A DNA stretch of 57,621 nt from Pseudomonadota bacterium (GTDB lineage Bacteria; Pseudomonadota; Gammaproteobacteria; Steroidobacterales; Steroidobacteraceae), in NCBI GenBank assembly GCA_021838635.1, contig JAKCDC010000016.1:376-57996 (forward strand), in the 5' to 3' direction. Of the stretch, positions 1 to 7,364 are shown one piece after another. Position numbers and translations under genes: made by a program. The notes beneath the pieces were generated by a model that saw only the letters and a program-made list of their open reading frames with translations, did not search any database and was not told where the DNA came from. Within the stretch, counting starts at the first letter, position 1; the number at the start of each line of letters is the position of its first letter.

Positions 1-2
1 CG

Positions 3-959
3 ACGCAATGGGACTTGGTGAAGGCAGGCGCTGAGCAGTACGTCCCGGTGCACGAGGAGCTCATTCGGCAGGCCGCCCAGGACGCTTTGGTGCACAACGA
101 CGACACGACGATGAAGATCCTGCATCTCACGCGCGAGCAGCGCGCGGCGGCCCTGGGGAATGACGCCGAGGAGAGCCGCACGGGGGTGTTTACCTCCGGG
201 ATCGTCGCGGTCGGTGCCGGCAGGAAGATCGTGCTGTTCTTCACCGGAGTGCGTCACGCCGGAGAGAACCTCGATGAGGTCCTGAGGCGGCGAGCCGCTG
301 GGCTCCCACCGCCGATCCACATGTGCGATGGGCTGGCGGCGAACGAGCCGAAGCAGTTCGAGACGCTGCTCGCCCGCTGTCTTGCGCACTCGAGACGCCG
401 GTACGTTGAGATCGCCGAGAGCTTCCCCGAGGAGGTGCGCTTCGTGCTTGAGACACTGCGGGAGGTGTACCGGATCGATGCCGATGCCCGTAAAGCAGGG
501 CTCGACGAGGAGCAGCGGCTCAAGCTGCACCAGAAACAAAGTGGGCCGTTGATGGATCGGCTCGGCGAGTGGATGCAGGCGCAGTTCGCCGAGCGGCGCG
601 TGGAGCCGAACTCAACCCTCGGGGAGGCGATCCAGTACATGACCAAGCACTGGAGCGCATTGACGCTGTTTTTGCGCGCGGCAGGGGCACCGCTCGATAA
701 CAACGTGTGCGAGCGGGTGTTGAAGAAGGCGATTCTGCACCGAAAAAACAGTCTGTTCTACAAGACCTTGAACGGTGCGCGGGTCGGGGACATCTTCATG
801 AGCCTGATCCACACCGCCGAGCTCGCAGGCATCGATGTGTTCGATTACCTGGTGGCGCTCTCGCGCCATGCGAGCGATGCAGCCGAGCGGCCCGGGCAGT
901 GGCTGCCGTGGAATTACCGGGAGAGCCTGGCGAGCCTCTCGCGAGGCCCGCCAGCGTAG
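3..959 (+). CDS. tnpC: IS66 family transposase TnpC, 5' end outside window
   Basis: The reading frame is open from the first bases of the window to a TAG at 957-959, so this is the C-terminal part of a longer protein; full IS66 TnpC proteins are about 500 residues. The translation shows the IS66 signature VPVHEELIRQA, then HNDDT (a catalytic-type aspartate pair), HMCDGLAAN, and near the end the region APLDNNVCERVLKK, which carries the conserved DNN and E of the IS66 catalytic core. TnpC is the DDE transposase of IS66 elements. It ends 4 bp before the stop codon of tnpB on the opposite strand, an odd convergent layout because IS66 genes normally read tnpA-tnpB-tnpC on one strand. Whether the element is complete cannot be judged because its start lies outside the window. 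Confidence 0.9.
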   Translation, partial: TQWDLVKAGAEQYVPVHEELIRQAAQDALVHNDDTTMKILHLTREQRAAALGNDAEESRTGVFTSGIVAVGAGRKIVLFFTGVRHAGENLDEVLRRRAAGLPPPIHMCDGLAANEPKQFETLLARCLAHSRRRYVEIAESFPEEVRFVLETLREVYRIDADARKAGLDEEQRLKLHQKQSGPLMDRLGEWMQAQFAERRVEPNSTLGEAIQYMTKHWSALTLFLRAAGAPLDNNVCERVLKKAILHRKNSLFYKTLNGARVGDIFMSLIHTAELAGIDVFDYLVALSRHASDAAERPGQWLPWNYRESLASLSRGPPA

Positions 960-963
960 AGGG

Positions 964-1377
964 TCAGGCTCGAGGGGCCTCTCGGCCGGGCGCATCGAAC
1001 CCGATGCGACGCCACATCGGGGCCGCCTGGGCGCGCTGCGGATCGCCTCCCCAGATCAGCGCGGTGAACTCGTGCGCCGCAAGGCGCCGGCTCAGCGCAT
1101 CGGTGGCCGTCGGCCAGTACCGGAACCGCCCCGAGGACATACGCTTCTGCGCCAGCCAGAACCCCTGGCCATCGTATACCAGAAGTTTTATAGCCTTCGC
1201 CGCACGCGAACGGAACACAAAGACCGTACCGGACAGTGGGTCGGCAGATAACACGGCGCGGCATACCTGACTCAATCCGTCGATCCCCATGCGGAAATCG
1301 ACCGGCTCGATCGCCACCAGCACCCGCATCTGCGGAGTGATCTGGATCACGGCTGCGCTCCCCATCCCTCGCGACAC
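964..1377 (-). CDS. tnpB: IS66 accessory protein TnpB (IS66 Orf2-like)
   Basis: This 137-residue protein has the IS66 Orf2 hallmarks: an N-terminal VLVAIEPVDFRMGIDGL segment, then GTVFVFRSRAAKAIKLLVYDGQGFWLAQKRM and a short basic tail. IS66 Orf2 proteins are usually about 115-120 residues, so translation may begin at the internal ATG near 1365. TnpB is required for IS66 transposition, but its biochemical role is unknown. It overlaps the 3' end of tnpA upstream by 19-31 bp, consistent with translational coupling. It runs towards tnpC, and only 4 bp separate the two stop codons. Confidence 0.88.
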   Translation of the reverse strand: MSRGMGSAAVIQITPQMRVLVAIEPVDFRMGIDGLSQVCRAVLSADPLSGTVFVFRSRAAKAIKLLVYDGQGFWLAQKRMSSGRFRYWPTATDALSRRLAAHEFTALIWGGDPQRAQAAPMWRRIGFDAPGREAPRA

Positions 1378-1772
1378 AACTCGAGCACCATCTCCTTGGC
1401 GGCCCCGGGTTCCATCTCGAGCTCAAGATGCTGCCCGGCAGGGCCCGCAAGACGCACCCGGCACGTTGCCCCGGCAAGAGGCAAAGCCGGGGTCAGATCG
1501 AGGAACTTCATCGCTCCCGCCGCGCGCCGCCGCCCGTCTGCGCTCGCTGCTGGCTCACCGCTGGCGCGCTTGAGCTTGTTGTACTCCAGGCCCAGCGCTC
1601 GCGCGCACCGATGCACCCCATGCCGCCGCGCCAGCCTCCCTGCGGCCGCCCACACCCACCCCGGCAGCGCCTTACCGCGACTGCCGCCTCGCCGATACTC
1701 GTCCAGCCGCTGTCGCAGCCGGCCCAAATCCGCCGGCTGATCGCCCTCGGTTCTGCTCATGCGTTGCTCCAA
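1347..1772 (-). CDS. tnpA: IS66 accessory protein TnpA-like
   Basis: A 141-residue protein placed directly upstream of tnpB and overlapping its start. It has an N-terminal helical part with basic residues (LRQRLDEYRRGG), a helix-turn-helix-like part (ARRHGVHRCARALGLEYNKLKR) and a C-terminal part with E-L-E and G-A-A-K-E-M motifs. In this class of IS66 element the first gene encodes such a small DNA-binding protein of about 110-150 residues. Sequence similarity among these TnpA proteins is low, so the call rests mostly on position next to a clear TnpB. The start at 1772 is the first ATG; a later start is possible. Confidence 0.7.
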   Translation of the reverse strand: MEQRMSRTEGDQPADLGRLRQRLDEYRRGGSRGKALPGWVWAAAGRLARRHGVHRCARALGLEYNKLKRASGEPAASADGRRRAAGAMKFLDLTPALPLAGATCRVRLAGPAGQHLELEMEPGAAKEMVLELCREGWGAQP

Positions 1773-1858
1773 TCGCCCGGAATGGGCGCGGCCCCAACGC
1801 TACCGACCTTCACCTTCGCCAGTCACGCATCCCTCCCGGAAGGACACCGAGCACGCAC

Positions 1859-2545
1859 GTGGCCACCGCGCCGCGGCAGGTCTTTTGCTGGGACATGACG
1901 TACCTGCCGGCCACGGCGATCGGTCGTTGGTTCTATCTGTACCTGATCCTGGACCTGTACAGCCGCAAGATCGTCGGCTTCGAGGTCCACGAGACCGACG
2001 ACTCCGAGCATGCGGTGAACCTGCTGCGCCGCACGGCCCTCGCCGAGGACTTGCACACGCTGGACTACAGGCCGGTGCTGCACGGGGATAACGGCGCGAC
2101 GCTCAAGGCAACCACGGTGCTGGCTATGATGCATTGGCTGGGCCTCAGGGCCTCCTACTCCCGCCCGCGCGTCAGTGACGACAACGCCTTCGTGGAAGCG
2201 CTGTTCCGCACCGCGAAGTACCGACCGCAGTTCCCGACGAAGGGCTTCGCGGACCTCGAACAGGCGCGAGAATGGGTGAGCTCGTTCGTGCAGTGGTACA
2301 ACCATGACCATCGCCACAGTGCCATCCGCTACGTCAGTCCGGCGCAACGACATGCCGGAGAGGACCGGGTCGTCCTGCAGGCCCGCGATGCGCTCTACCA
2401 GCGCGCACGGGCAGAAAACCCGCGGCGCTGGGCACGGCACACCCGCAACTGGAATCCGATCACCGTCGTCACGCTCAATCCCGAACGCGACACAGTGATC
2501 AAGGCGGCAACCGAGAACCTTCATAACTCGCGGACCGCGGCATGA
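1859..2545 (+). pseudogene. IS3 family transposase OrfB, 5'-truncated
   Basis: The translation is the integrase catalytic core of an IS3-group OrfB: WDMTYLP carries the first catalytic Asp, HGDNGA the second, and VSDDNAFVEALF the catalytic Glu, followed by WYNHDHRHSAI typical of this family. Full OrfB proteins also have an N-terminal HTH_21 region of about 80-100 residues, and OrfA lies upstream. Neither is present. The frame becomes recognisable only at TAPRQVFCWD, and the DNA just upstream belongs to the flanking IS66 tnpA region. The coding part is therefore a remnant, probably cut by the IS66 insertion. All three catalytic residues survive, but a functional OrfAB fusion cannot be made from this locus. 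Confidence 0.85.
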
Positions 2546-2573
2546 AACGGGCGACAACTACCTTGACACGCAC
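2546..2573 (+). repeat. Probable right end of the IS3-type remnant
   Basis: Immediately after the orfB stop the sequence GCGACAACTACCTTGACACG resembles the terminal inverted repeat seen next to orfB in several IS3-group elements. The matching left repeat was not found in the window, in agreement with loss of the 5' half of the element. Confidence 0.35.
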
Positions 2574-2716
2574 CGACTGGGCGAAATCAATACATTACAC
2601 AAGATCCGCCCCGCGGTGATTTATATAACACCTATTTGACCGGTTCTCCAATGACTCGTTCGTTTTTACTGCTCTAATATACCGGATCGCTATGGGATTT
2701 AGCGCCAACCGGAGTC

Positions 2717-4237
2717 TCAATGGTTCAGCACTTTCCCTTCAATAGGGATCATCGTATCCGGCACTCCATTGATGGGCATCCATAACTTGAATCGAACCGG
2801 CCACTTTTCGCACATACCGATGGGTTTGCCGTGTTGCTCTGCTGGTATCCAATATCCAGAGGTCGCGCGCGCAAAACGGAGGGCTGCAACATCGAGCCGG
2901 CGAACTCCAGAAGATCGAACAATGGTCGGACTATGCGCGAGTCGTCCATTCTTGCCGATGCAAATACGAACGATGGCCGTACCCTGTTGGCCCAGTATTT
3001 TTGAAATTTCAGGATAAAACCCGCAAGACGATGGGAAATCACTCCTGATTTGAGGCGGTTTAGAGCCGGCAGGGCGACGGTTGGACGATGTCTGGATCGC
3101 TCGGTTATAGACCCTCGCGAAATCGGCCTTGCGCGCGTTAGCGCGACACCACTGACCCTGTTCCGGCAATGGACCGCTTGCTCTTGCCTTTTTCCACCAC
3201 CACCTTGCTTTGGCAGCACTCTTCGCAACGCCCTCCCCCCTGTAGTATGCCGCGCCGAGGTAGTACTCAGCGATCGCAACGTTTTGTGTGCCAGCCCGGC
3301 GTAGCCAGGCATATGACTTTTGATAATTTTTTGCCGTACCGCGCCCAAGTGCGTAATCAATGCCTAGCGCAGCCTCCGCGGGTGGAAATCCGCTCATTGC
3401 CGCCTTGCGGATCCAATAGTGACCCATTTCCGCGTTGGCAGACACACCCTCTCCCAGCTGGTATGTATATCCGAGATCGTATTCAGCGATCACCACTCCC
3501 TGCGCTGCGGCTTTACGCAACCATAACGTACCTGCTATCGGGTTTTTCCGGCACCCTTTTCCTGTGAAGTAATCCGTTGCTAGAGCGGCCTCTGCAATCC
3601 CAAGTCCTTGCCTAGCGGCCTTACGAAACCAGTAGTTCGCTATCGCATAGTTCTGCGCGACACCAAGACCAAGTCCAATATCATAGCCTAGAGCGTACTG
3701 AGCATCGGCTAAACCACCAACCGCCGCCTTGCGAAACCACTGAATGGCCTGCACAAAATTCCGTGTCACTCCGCGACCGTATTGATAATCGAGCCCGATC
3801 TCGTACCCCGCGTACAAGTATCCCTGAGCAGCCGCTTTGCGATACCAGTAGATGGATTTTGCGCTGTCTTCTTTAGTGCCTAAACCCCGCGCGTAATCTA
3901 AGCCTACATTAAACTCAGCCGTGGGGTCGCCTTGCGCAGCAGCTTGCCGAAGCCAAAACTCCGCATTGCCGAGATGCATGGCATTCATCTCGCGCTGCGC
4001 CATAGCAATTTCTGCAGCTGAATTTCCCGATTTTAGCTCGTCGCGAAGTTTCAGCGGAGCTTGCTGACAACCATGAAGACATGGAACTCGGTGGCCGTGC
4101 GCGAACCCGCTGACTGCTGAACATCCCACCAGATTCATCGTCAGAAGCCCGAACGTAATCGCTATGACGGACCACCAGGACCCATGATGACGCGGTTCGG
4201 TATATTCCATGCGGTCGGTGCTTGTTGTGATTTTCAT
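2717..4237 (-). CDS. Sel1-repeat lipoprotein with TonB-like C-terminal domain
   Basis: From the ATG at 4237 the protein has about 506 residues. It begins with a basic/hydrophobic segment ending in a lipobox (LVGC), so it is predicted to be exported and lipid-anchored. Residues from about 75 to 370 form roughly eight Sel1-like repeats (WLRQAAAQGD.., WYRKAAAQGY.., WFRKAA.. and so on), a helical scaffold for protein binding. The last 110 residues contain a TonB/energy-transducer-type domain (YPEISKILGQQGTAIVRICI ... GVRRLDVAALRF). A start 66 bp further upstream (4303) is possible, but the 4237 ATG has a GGGAG about 13 bp before it. Base composition is visibly AT-richer than the flanks and IS debris lies on both sides, which suggests acquisition. 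Function and partners are unknown. Confidence 0.75.
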   Translation of the reverse strand: MKITTSTDRMEYTEPRHHGSWWSVIAITFGLLTMNLVGCSAVSGFAHGHRVPCLHGCQQAPLKLRDELKSGNSAAEIAMAQREMNAMHLGNAEFWLRQAAAQGDPTAEFNVGLDYARGLGTKEDSAKSIYWYRKAAAQGYLYAGYEIGLDYQYGRGVTRNFVQAIQWFRKAAVGGLADAQYALGYDIGLGLGVAQNYAIANYWFRKAARQGLGIAEAALATDYFTGKGCRKNPIAGTLWLRKAAAQGVVIAEYDLGYTYQLGEGVSANAEMGHYWIRKAAMSGFPPAEAALGIDYALGRGTAKNYQKSYAWLRRAGTQNVAIAEYYLGAAYYRGEGVAKSAAKARWWWKKARASGPLPEQGQWCRANARKADFARVYNRAIQTSSNRRPAGSKPPQIRSDFPSSCGFYPEISKILGQQGTAIVRICIGKNGRLAHSPTIVRSSGVRRLDVAALRFARATSGYWIPAEQHGKPIGMCEKWPVRFKLWMPINGVPDTMIPIEGKVLNH

Positions 4238-4896
4238 GAGAACAGACGTTCTCCCAGAGTTTTTAGGCACTTTCTGCAAATTTGCCGGACACTCTGATCC
4301 CACGGAACCGCATGATGCTACCTCAAGCGCCTACGATCCGCACCTGGCGGCATCGGCGCCGCGGCCGTCGGGAGGTCGTTCAGCGATAGCGATGAAAAAT
4401 AGGCATGGCGGCGCTGCCCATCTATGCGTGATCAGTGCGTTCCGTCGCACCAGCAAAGATGCACTGCAGCGTCCACCACTCATAATAATTCAGTGTTCTC
4501 CTTTTTACCGCGGAACCGCACCAAAAGAATGGAACGTGACGGACAAAAGACCTGACTGTGAATCACAGATTGTTTATTGCCGAGCAGTCCGGTTGATAGC
4601 CTCCCAGCGGCAACCTGCGCGTCGTACGATGGCGATCGCGGATCGCATGAGATGAATGATCGTCACCTGCGCTCAGCCGTCGGTGGCGGCGACCCGCGGG
4701 ATAGCTGACGCATAGTCGATGAAGATGCGCGTCCTTCGGGTAACACCCATCTCTAGGATCGCTTGGCAGAGCCGACTTGATTCACGCGCCGGGACGGTCC
4801 GGGAATGCCGATTACCGCGCGCAAAAACCTGAATTGACCATCGTCCGGGGTGATTGATAGGCACGCGCACTCCATGTATCTTAATCAGCTCGCGTC
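4238..4896. other. Intergenic region, no convincing gene
   Basis: About 660 bp between the divergent Sel1 lipoprotein gene and the DUF1345 gene. Short frames exist on both strands, but none has a plausible start, domain or codon pattern. Near 4262-4302 the text CTGCAAATTTGCCGGACACT resembles the GTGTCCGG-type sites at the ends of IS21-like elements, which could mark an old insertion end; this is weak. The region probably contains promoters for both neighbours, but I could not assign them. Confidence 0.4.
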
Positions 4897-5550
4897 ATGC
4901 GTGGAGATCCGCCGATCAAGTTCCTAAGCCAACATTTTCGCTTCTGGATCGCGTTCACAGCAGGCATTGTCGGGTTTTTCTGCCTGCCTGCGAATTGGAC
5001 CTTTATCAGCCGTCTGCTGGTCAGTTGGGATGGAGCGGTGACGTTCTTTTTGCTCACCATTTACCTATGGATGAGCCGTCTCTCCGCTGAACAGATTCAA
5101 TCACGGTACATGGAAGAGGATCCCTCCGGACCCGTCATCCTAGTGATCGTGATCATCGCCGCCTTCCTGAGCGTACTTGCCATCGTTGAGCCTCTTGCGA
5201 CGCTGCACCAGGTTCCGCACAGCATCCGAATCTGGCGGGTGACGCTTGCCGCGGTGACACTCGTCGCCTCATGGCTGCTGGTACCGACCATGTTCACGAC
5301 GCATTATGCAGATCTCTTTTACAGCGCTGCGCCGGAGAATAGGCCGCTTCTATTTCCGAAGACAGAAATGCCCACATTTTGGGATTTCGCCTACTTTGCC
5401 ATCACGATCTCTGCGGCGAACCAAACCGCGGATGTATCCACGACACAGACCGACATCCGCCGTGTCGTGATTATCCATGAAATCATTTCATTCGCGTTTA
5501 ATGTGGCGATCATAGGCTTCGCCATCAACATCACCGCCGGACTCATATAA
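4897..5550 (+). CDS. DUF1345 family integral membrane protein
   Basis: This 217-residue protein matches the DUF1345 layout in length and pattern. There are two hydrophobic segments at about 14-60, then a conserved polar stretch (RLSAEQIQSRYMEEDPSGPV), two more segments (ILVIVIIAAFLSVLAIVEPL and VTLAAVTLVASWLLVPTMFTTHYA), a loop with FPKTEMPTFWDFAYFAITISAA, and a last membrane segment (IISFAFNVAIIGFAINITAGLI). No enzymatic motif is visible and the family has no established function. The ATG start is followed by a short basic N-terminus typical of the family. It stands alone, with an IS200-type transposase downstream and AT-richer DNA upstream. Confidence 0.82.
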   Translation: MRGDPPIKFLSQHFRFWIAFTAGIVGFFCLPANWTFISRLLVSWDGAVTFFLLTIYLWMSRLSAEQIQSRYMEEDPSGPVILVIVIIAAFLSVLAIVEPLATLHQVPHSIRIWRVTLAAVTLVASWLLVPTMFTTHYADLFYSAAPENRPLLFPKTEMPTFWDFAYFAITISAANQTADVSTTQTDIRRVVIIHEIISFAFNVAIIGFAINITAGLI

Positions 5551-5780
5551 GGCTGCCGCTGACCGTGTCGCTGAAAGCATGTGCGGCGATATTGGAATAA
5601 GCCTACCACGTGTGGTGATCAGCTGTTCGTGCAGTAATCGCGGATGCGATTACCCCTCTCCACGGCTTGCGCACCGTGGCCGTCTAAAGTCAAAGGAGAA
5701 CTTGCGCGTCCGCACTCTCGGAACCATCGCGAGGGATTGACGCTGATCACTTTTAGAGTCCCCCATAGGGGATCCGTAAA

Positions 5781-5802
5781 CCCCTCGCCTTTAGGCGAGG
5801 GG
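5781..5802. repeat. Subterminal hairpin of IS200/IS605-type element
   Basis: A perfect inverted repeat, CCCCTCGCC-TTTA-GGCGAGGGG, with 9-bp arms and a 4-nt loop, lies 29 bp upstream of the Y1 transposase start. IS200/IS605 TnpA enzymes recognise such hairpins near the element ends, so this is the likely left-end recognition structure. A smaller CCCC-ATA-GGGG hairpin lies just upstream at about 5761-5770. Confidence 0.7.
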
Positions 5803-5830
5803 AAGGTCGGCCGGAAATAGCATCCCGGGC

Positions 5831-6277
5831 ATGAAAGACTACAAGAGCAGCAGCCACGCGGTATGGGACTGCAAATACCACCTGGTGTGGATTACGAAGT
5901 ACCGGTACCCGGTCTTCGTAGGGGACGTGGGGTTGGGGGCCAGAGAGCTCTTGCGGGAGATCGCTCGGGGTCTGGAGATGACGATCTACGCTGGGGCTAT
6001 CAATCCGGACCACGTGCATGTGCTCGTATTGATACCGCCGCAAGTGTCGGTGTCCCGAGCCGTACAATTTCTGAAGGGGAAGAGCTCGCATAGACTGCTG
6101 AGTGAATTTGCGGCGCTGAGAAAGCGGTACTGGGACCAGCATCTGTCGGCACGGGGTTATTGGGTGGCGTCGAGCGGGAACTTGACCGACGAGGTCTGGC
6201 AGAAATGCATTGAGAATCATGCGCCTGAGGAGCCCGATGACAACTTCCAAACTGAGTGTCTAATTTTTTGTGTTTGA
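5831..6277 (+). CDS. tnpA: IS200/IS605 family Y1 transposase TnpA, 3' end replaced
   Basis: The protein starts MKDYKSSSHAVWDCKYHLVWI, the usual IS200-like start, and has the HUH motif in NPDHVHVLV and the nucleophile-tyrosine region RGYWVASSGNLTDEVWQKCIENH. TnpA cuts and joins single-stranded ends of the element. The natural tail appears to stop at DDNFQTE; the last six residues (CLIFCV) come from sequence that looks like an IS256-type terminus, so the gene is fused to foreign DNA at about 6256. All catalytic residues are kept, so activity is possible, but the right-end hairpin of the element is missing. No tnpB follows. Confidence 0.85.
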   Translation: MKDYKSSSHAVWDCKYHLVWITKYRYPVFVGDVGLGARELLREIARGLEMTIYAGAINPDHVHVLVLIPPQVSVSRAVQFLKGKSSHRLLSEFAALRKRYWDQHLSARGYWVASSGNLTDEVWQKCIENHAPEEPDDNFQTECLIFCV

Positions 6278-6590
6278 GGCGGCTTTAAAAACTCCTGCCA
6301 CAACAGTCGGTCACGAGGAGCGCGACAGTTGCAGCAGGAGCAGTCTATCGTTATCCGAGTCGGGTTGTGAATCGATCCCCATAGGCGATGGCGAACTGGT
6401 TCATCGCTTCGGTCCATTCCCGGGCCGAGCGGCTCCAGTCAGCGGTGATGTTCTTCAGCGCCATCCAGATCAACTCGGTGGCCGCTTCATCGCCCGGGAA
6501 GTGCCCGTGCATCTTGATGATCTTACGCAGTCGCGCATTGGCGCTCTCGATCGGTGTGGTCGCGTTGACACGCCGCTCGGCAGACCCACA
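6256..6590 (-). pseudogene. IS256 family transposase, C-terminal remnant with end repeat
   Basis: Reading the minus strand from about 6590 to a TAA at 6351-6353 gives RRVNATTPIESANARLRK, then IIKMHGHFPGDEAATEL, then IWMALKNITADW and MNQFAIAYGDRF. This is the end of an IS256-type (mutator) transposase, whose full length is about 400 residues. Only about 75-80 residues remain and there is no start. The bases 6256-6272 (GTCTAATTTTTTGTGTT, reverse complement AACACAAAAAATTAGAC) resemble an IS256-group terminal repeat and form the junction with the IS200 tnpA. The opposite end of the element is absent; the MarR gene begins its 3' end about 45 bp away. Confidence 0.75.
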
Positions 6591-6634
6591 AGCCGCAGTA
6601 GTCTCACGACGGCACCTCCCCCCGGGGTTGAGTA

Positions 6635-7168
6635 CTACTTCGCCTTCGTACGGACCCGTTTACCCACGGTATCCCGGGCCGATCGGACTCCTTTGCAGTC
6701 AGCCAAGACCGCACTCACTGCGGACGGGGTCTCCAGACCGATCGCCTTCTCCTTGATCCGCAGCAATACATCCATGCAAGAGCGAAGTTCATCTGGCGGC
6801 ACACCTTCGAGTAGTTCGGCGCTCAGCTGCATCGCCACCGCGTTGATCTGTTCTAGCAGCGCACACGACTTGCGGCGCAGATGTACGGTCTTGCTCCGTC
6901 GGTCCGCATCAGACTCTCGCCGCTCTATCCAACCGTCGGCCGACATGCGATCAAGCAGTCTGGCGAGCGTTGGACCTTCTACGCCGACACGCATAGCCAA
7001 CTCCGTCTGAGTCATGCCGTCTTCTGCCTTTGACAGCTTTAGCAGCGTAATCCACTTTGCCTGACTCAGCCCGAGTGGCTTGAGGCGCTGATCGAGCCGG
7101 CAGCGCCACGCACGACCGGTTTCCCCTAGTAGCGTTCCGATCCCGGTGTCCCCGGAGGACTTAGGCAC
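6635..7168 (-). CDS. MarR/SlyA family transcriptional regulator
   Basis: A 177-residue winged-helix regulator. The helix-turn-helix and wing are visible (GMTQTELAMRVGVEGPTLARL ending LLDRM, then SADGWIERRESDADRRSKTVHL), with an N-terminal dimer helix (LGETGRAWRCRLDQRLKPLGLSQ). The GTG start at 7168 has GGAG about 9 bp before it. MarR-type proteins usually repress efflux genes and release DNA on binding small aromatic or lipophilic ligands. It is the last gene after the RND pump, and a perfect SlyA-type palindrome sits upstream of the first gene of that operon (13273-13284), so autoregulation of the whole operon is likely. The C-terminal tail of about 30 basic residues is longer than usual and adjoins the IS256 remnant. 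Confidence 0.88.
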   Translation of the reverse strand: MPKSSGDTGIGTLLGETGRAWRCRLDQRLKPLGLSQAKWITLLKLSKAEDGMTQTELAMRVGVEGPTLARLLDRMSADGWIERRESDADRRSKTVHLRRKSCALLEQINAVAMQLSAELLEGVPPDELRSCMDVLLRIKEKAIGLETPSAVSAVLADCKGVRSARDTVGKRVRTKAK

Positions 7169-7364
7169 TGCGCGGCGCTCCGCGCTCGAACGTCACGCCC
7201 TGATGTCTTGACCAGTCCTCGGCGCAAACATGCTGGCGCAGACCGCACACTTTAGCGCCACGTGGTCGACTCGACGACCAACGGAAATACCTGAGTTGTG
7301 GTGTCATCACCATCACGCGGATTTCGGCGCGCCCACACCTGAGGCTTGCGGCCTCTCGGCTCAT
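7161..7364 (-). CDS. Candidate 67-codon ORF coupled between pump and regulator
   Basis: An ATG at 7364 overlaps the pump stop codon as ATGA, and the frame ends at 7161 overlapping the GTG start of the MarR gene. Such geometry is common for translationally coupled genes. The product (rich in Arg and Cys, no hydrophobic segment or known motif) does not look like a conserved protein, so it may simply be a read-through frame filling a 192-bp gap. I report it because of its position only. Confidence 0.2.
   Translation of the reverse strand: MSREAASLRCGRAEIRVMVMTPQLRYFRWSSSRPRGAKVCGLRQHVCAEDWSRHQGVTFERGAPRSA

Noticed and set aside
4209-4655. 148-codon plus-strand frame beginning inside the Sel1 gene start
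   Set aside because: No domain, overlaps the start of the Sel1 lipoprotein gene, composition not protein-like.
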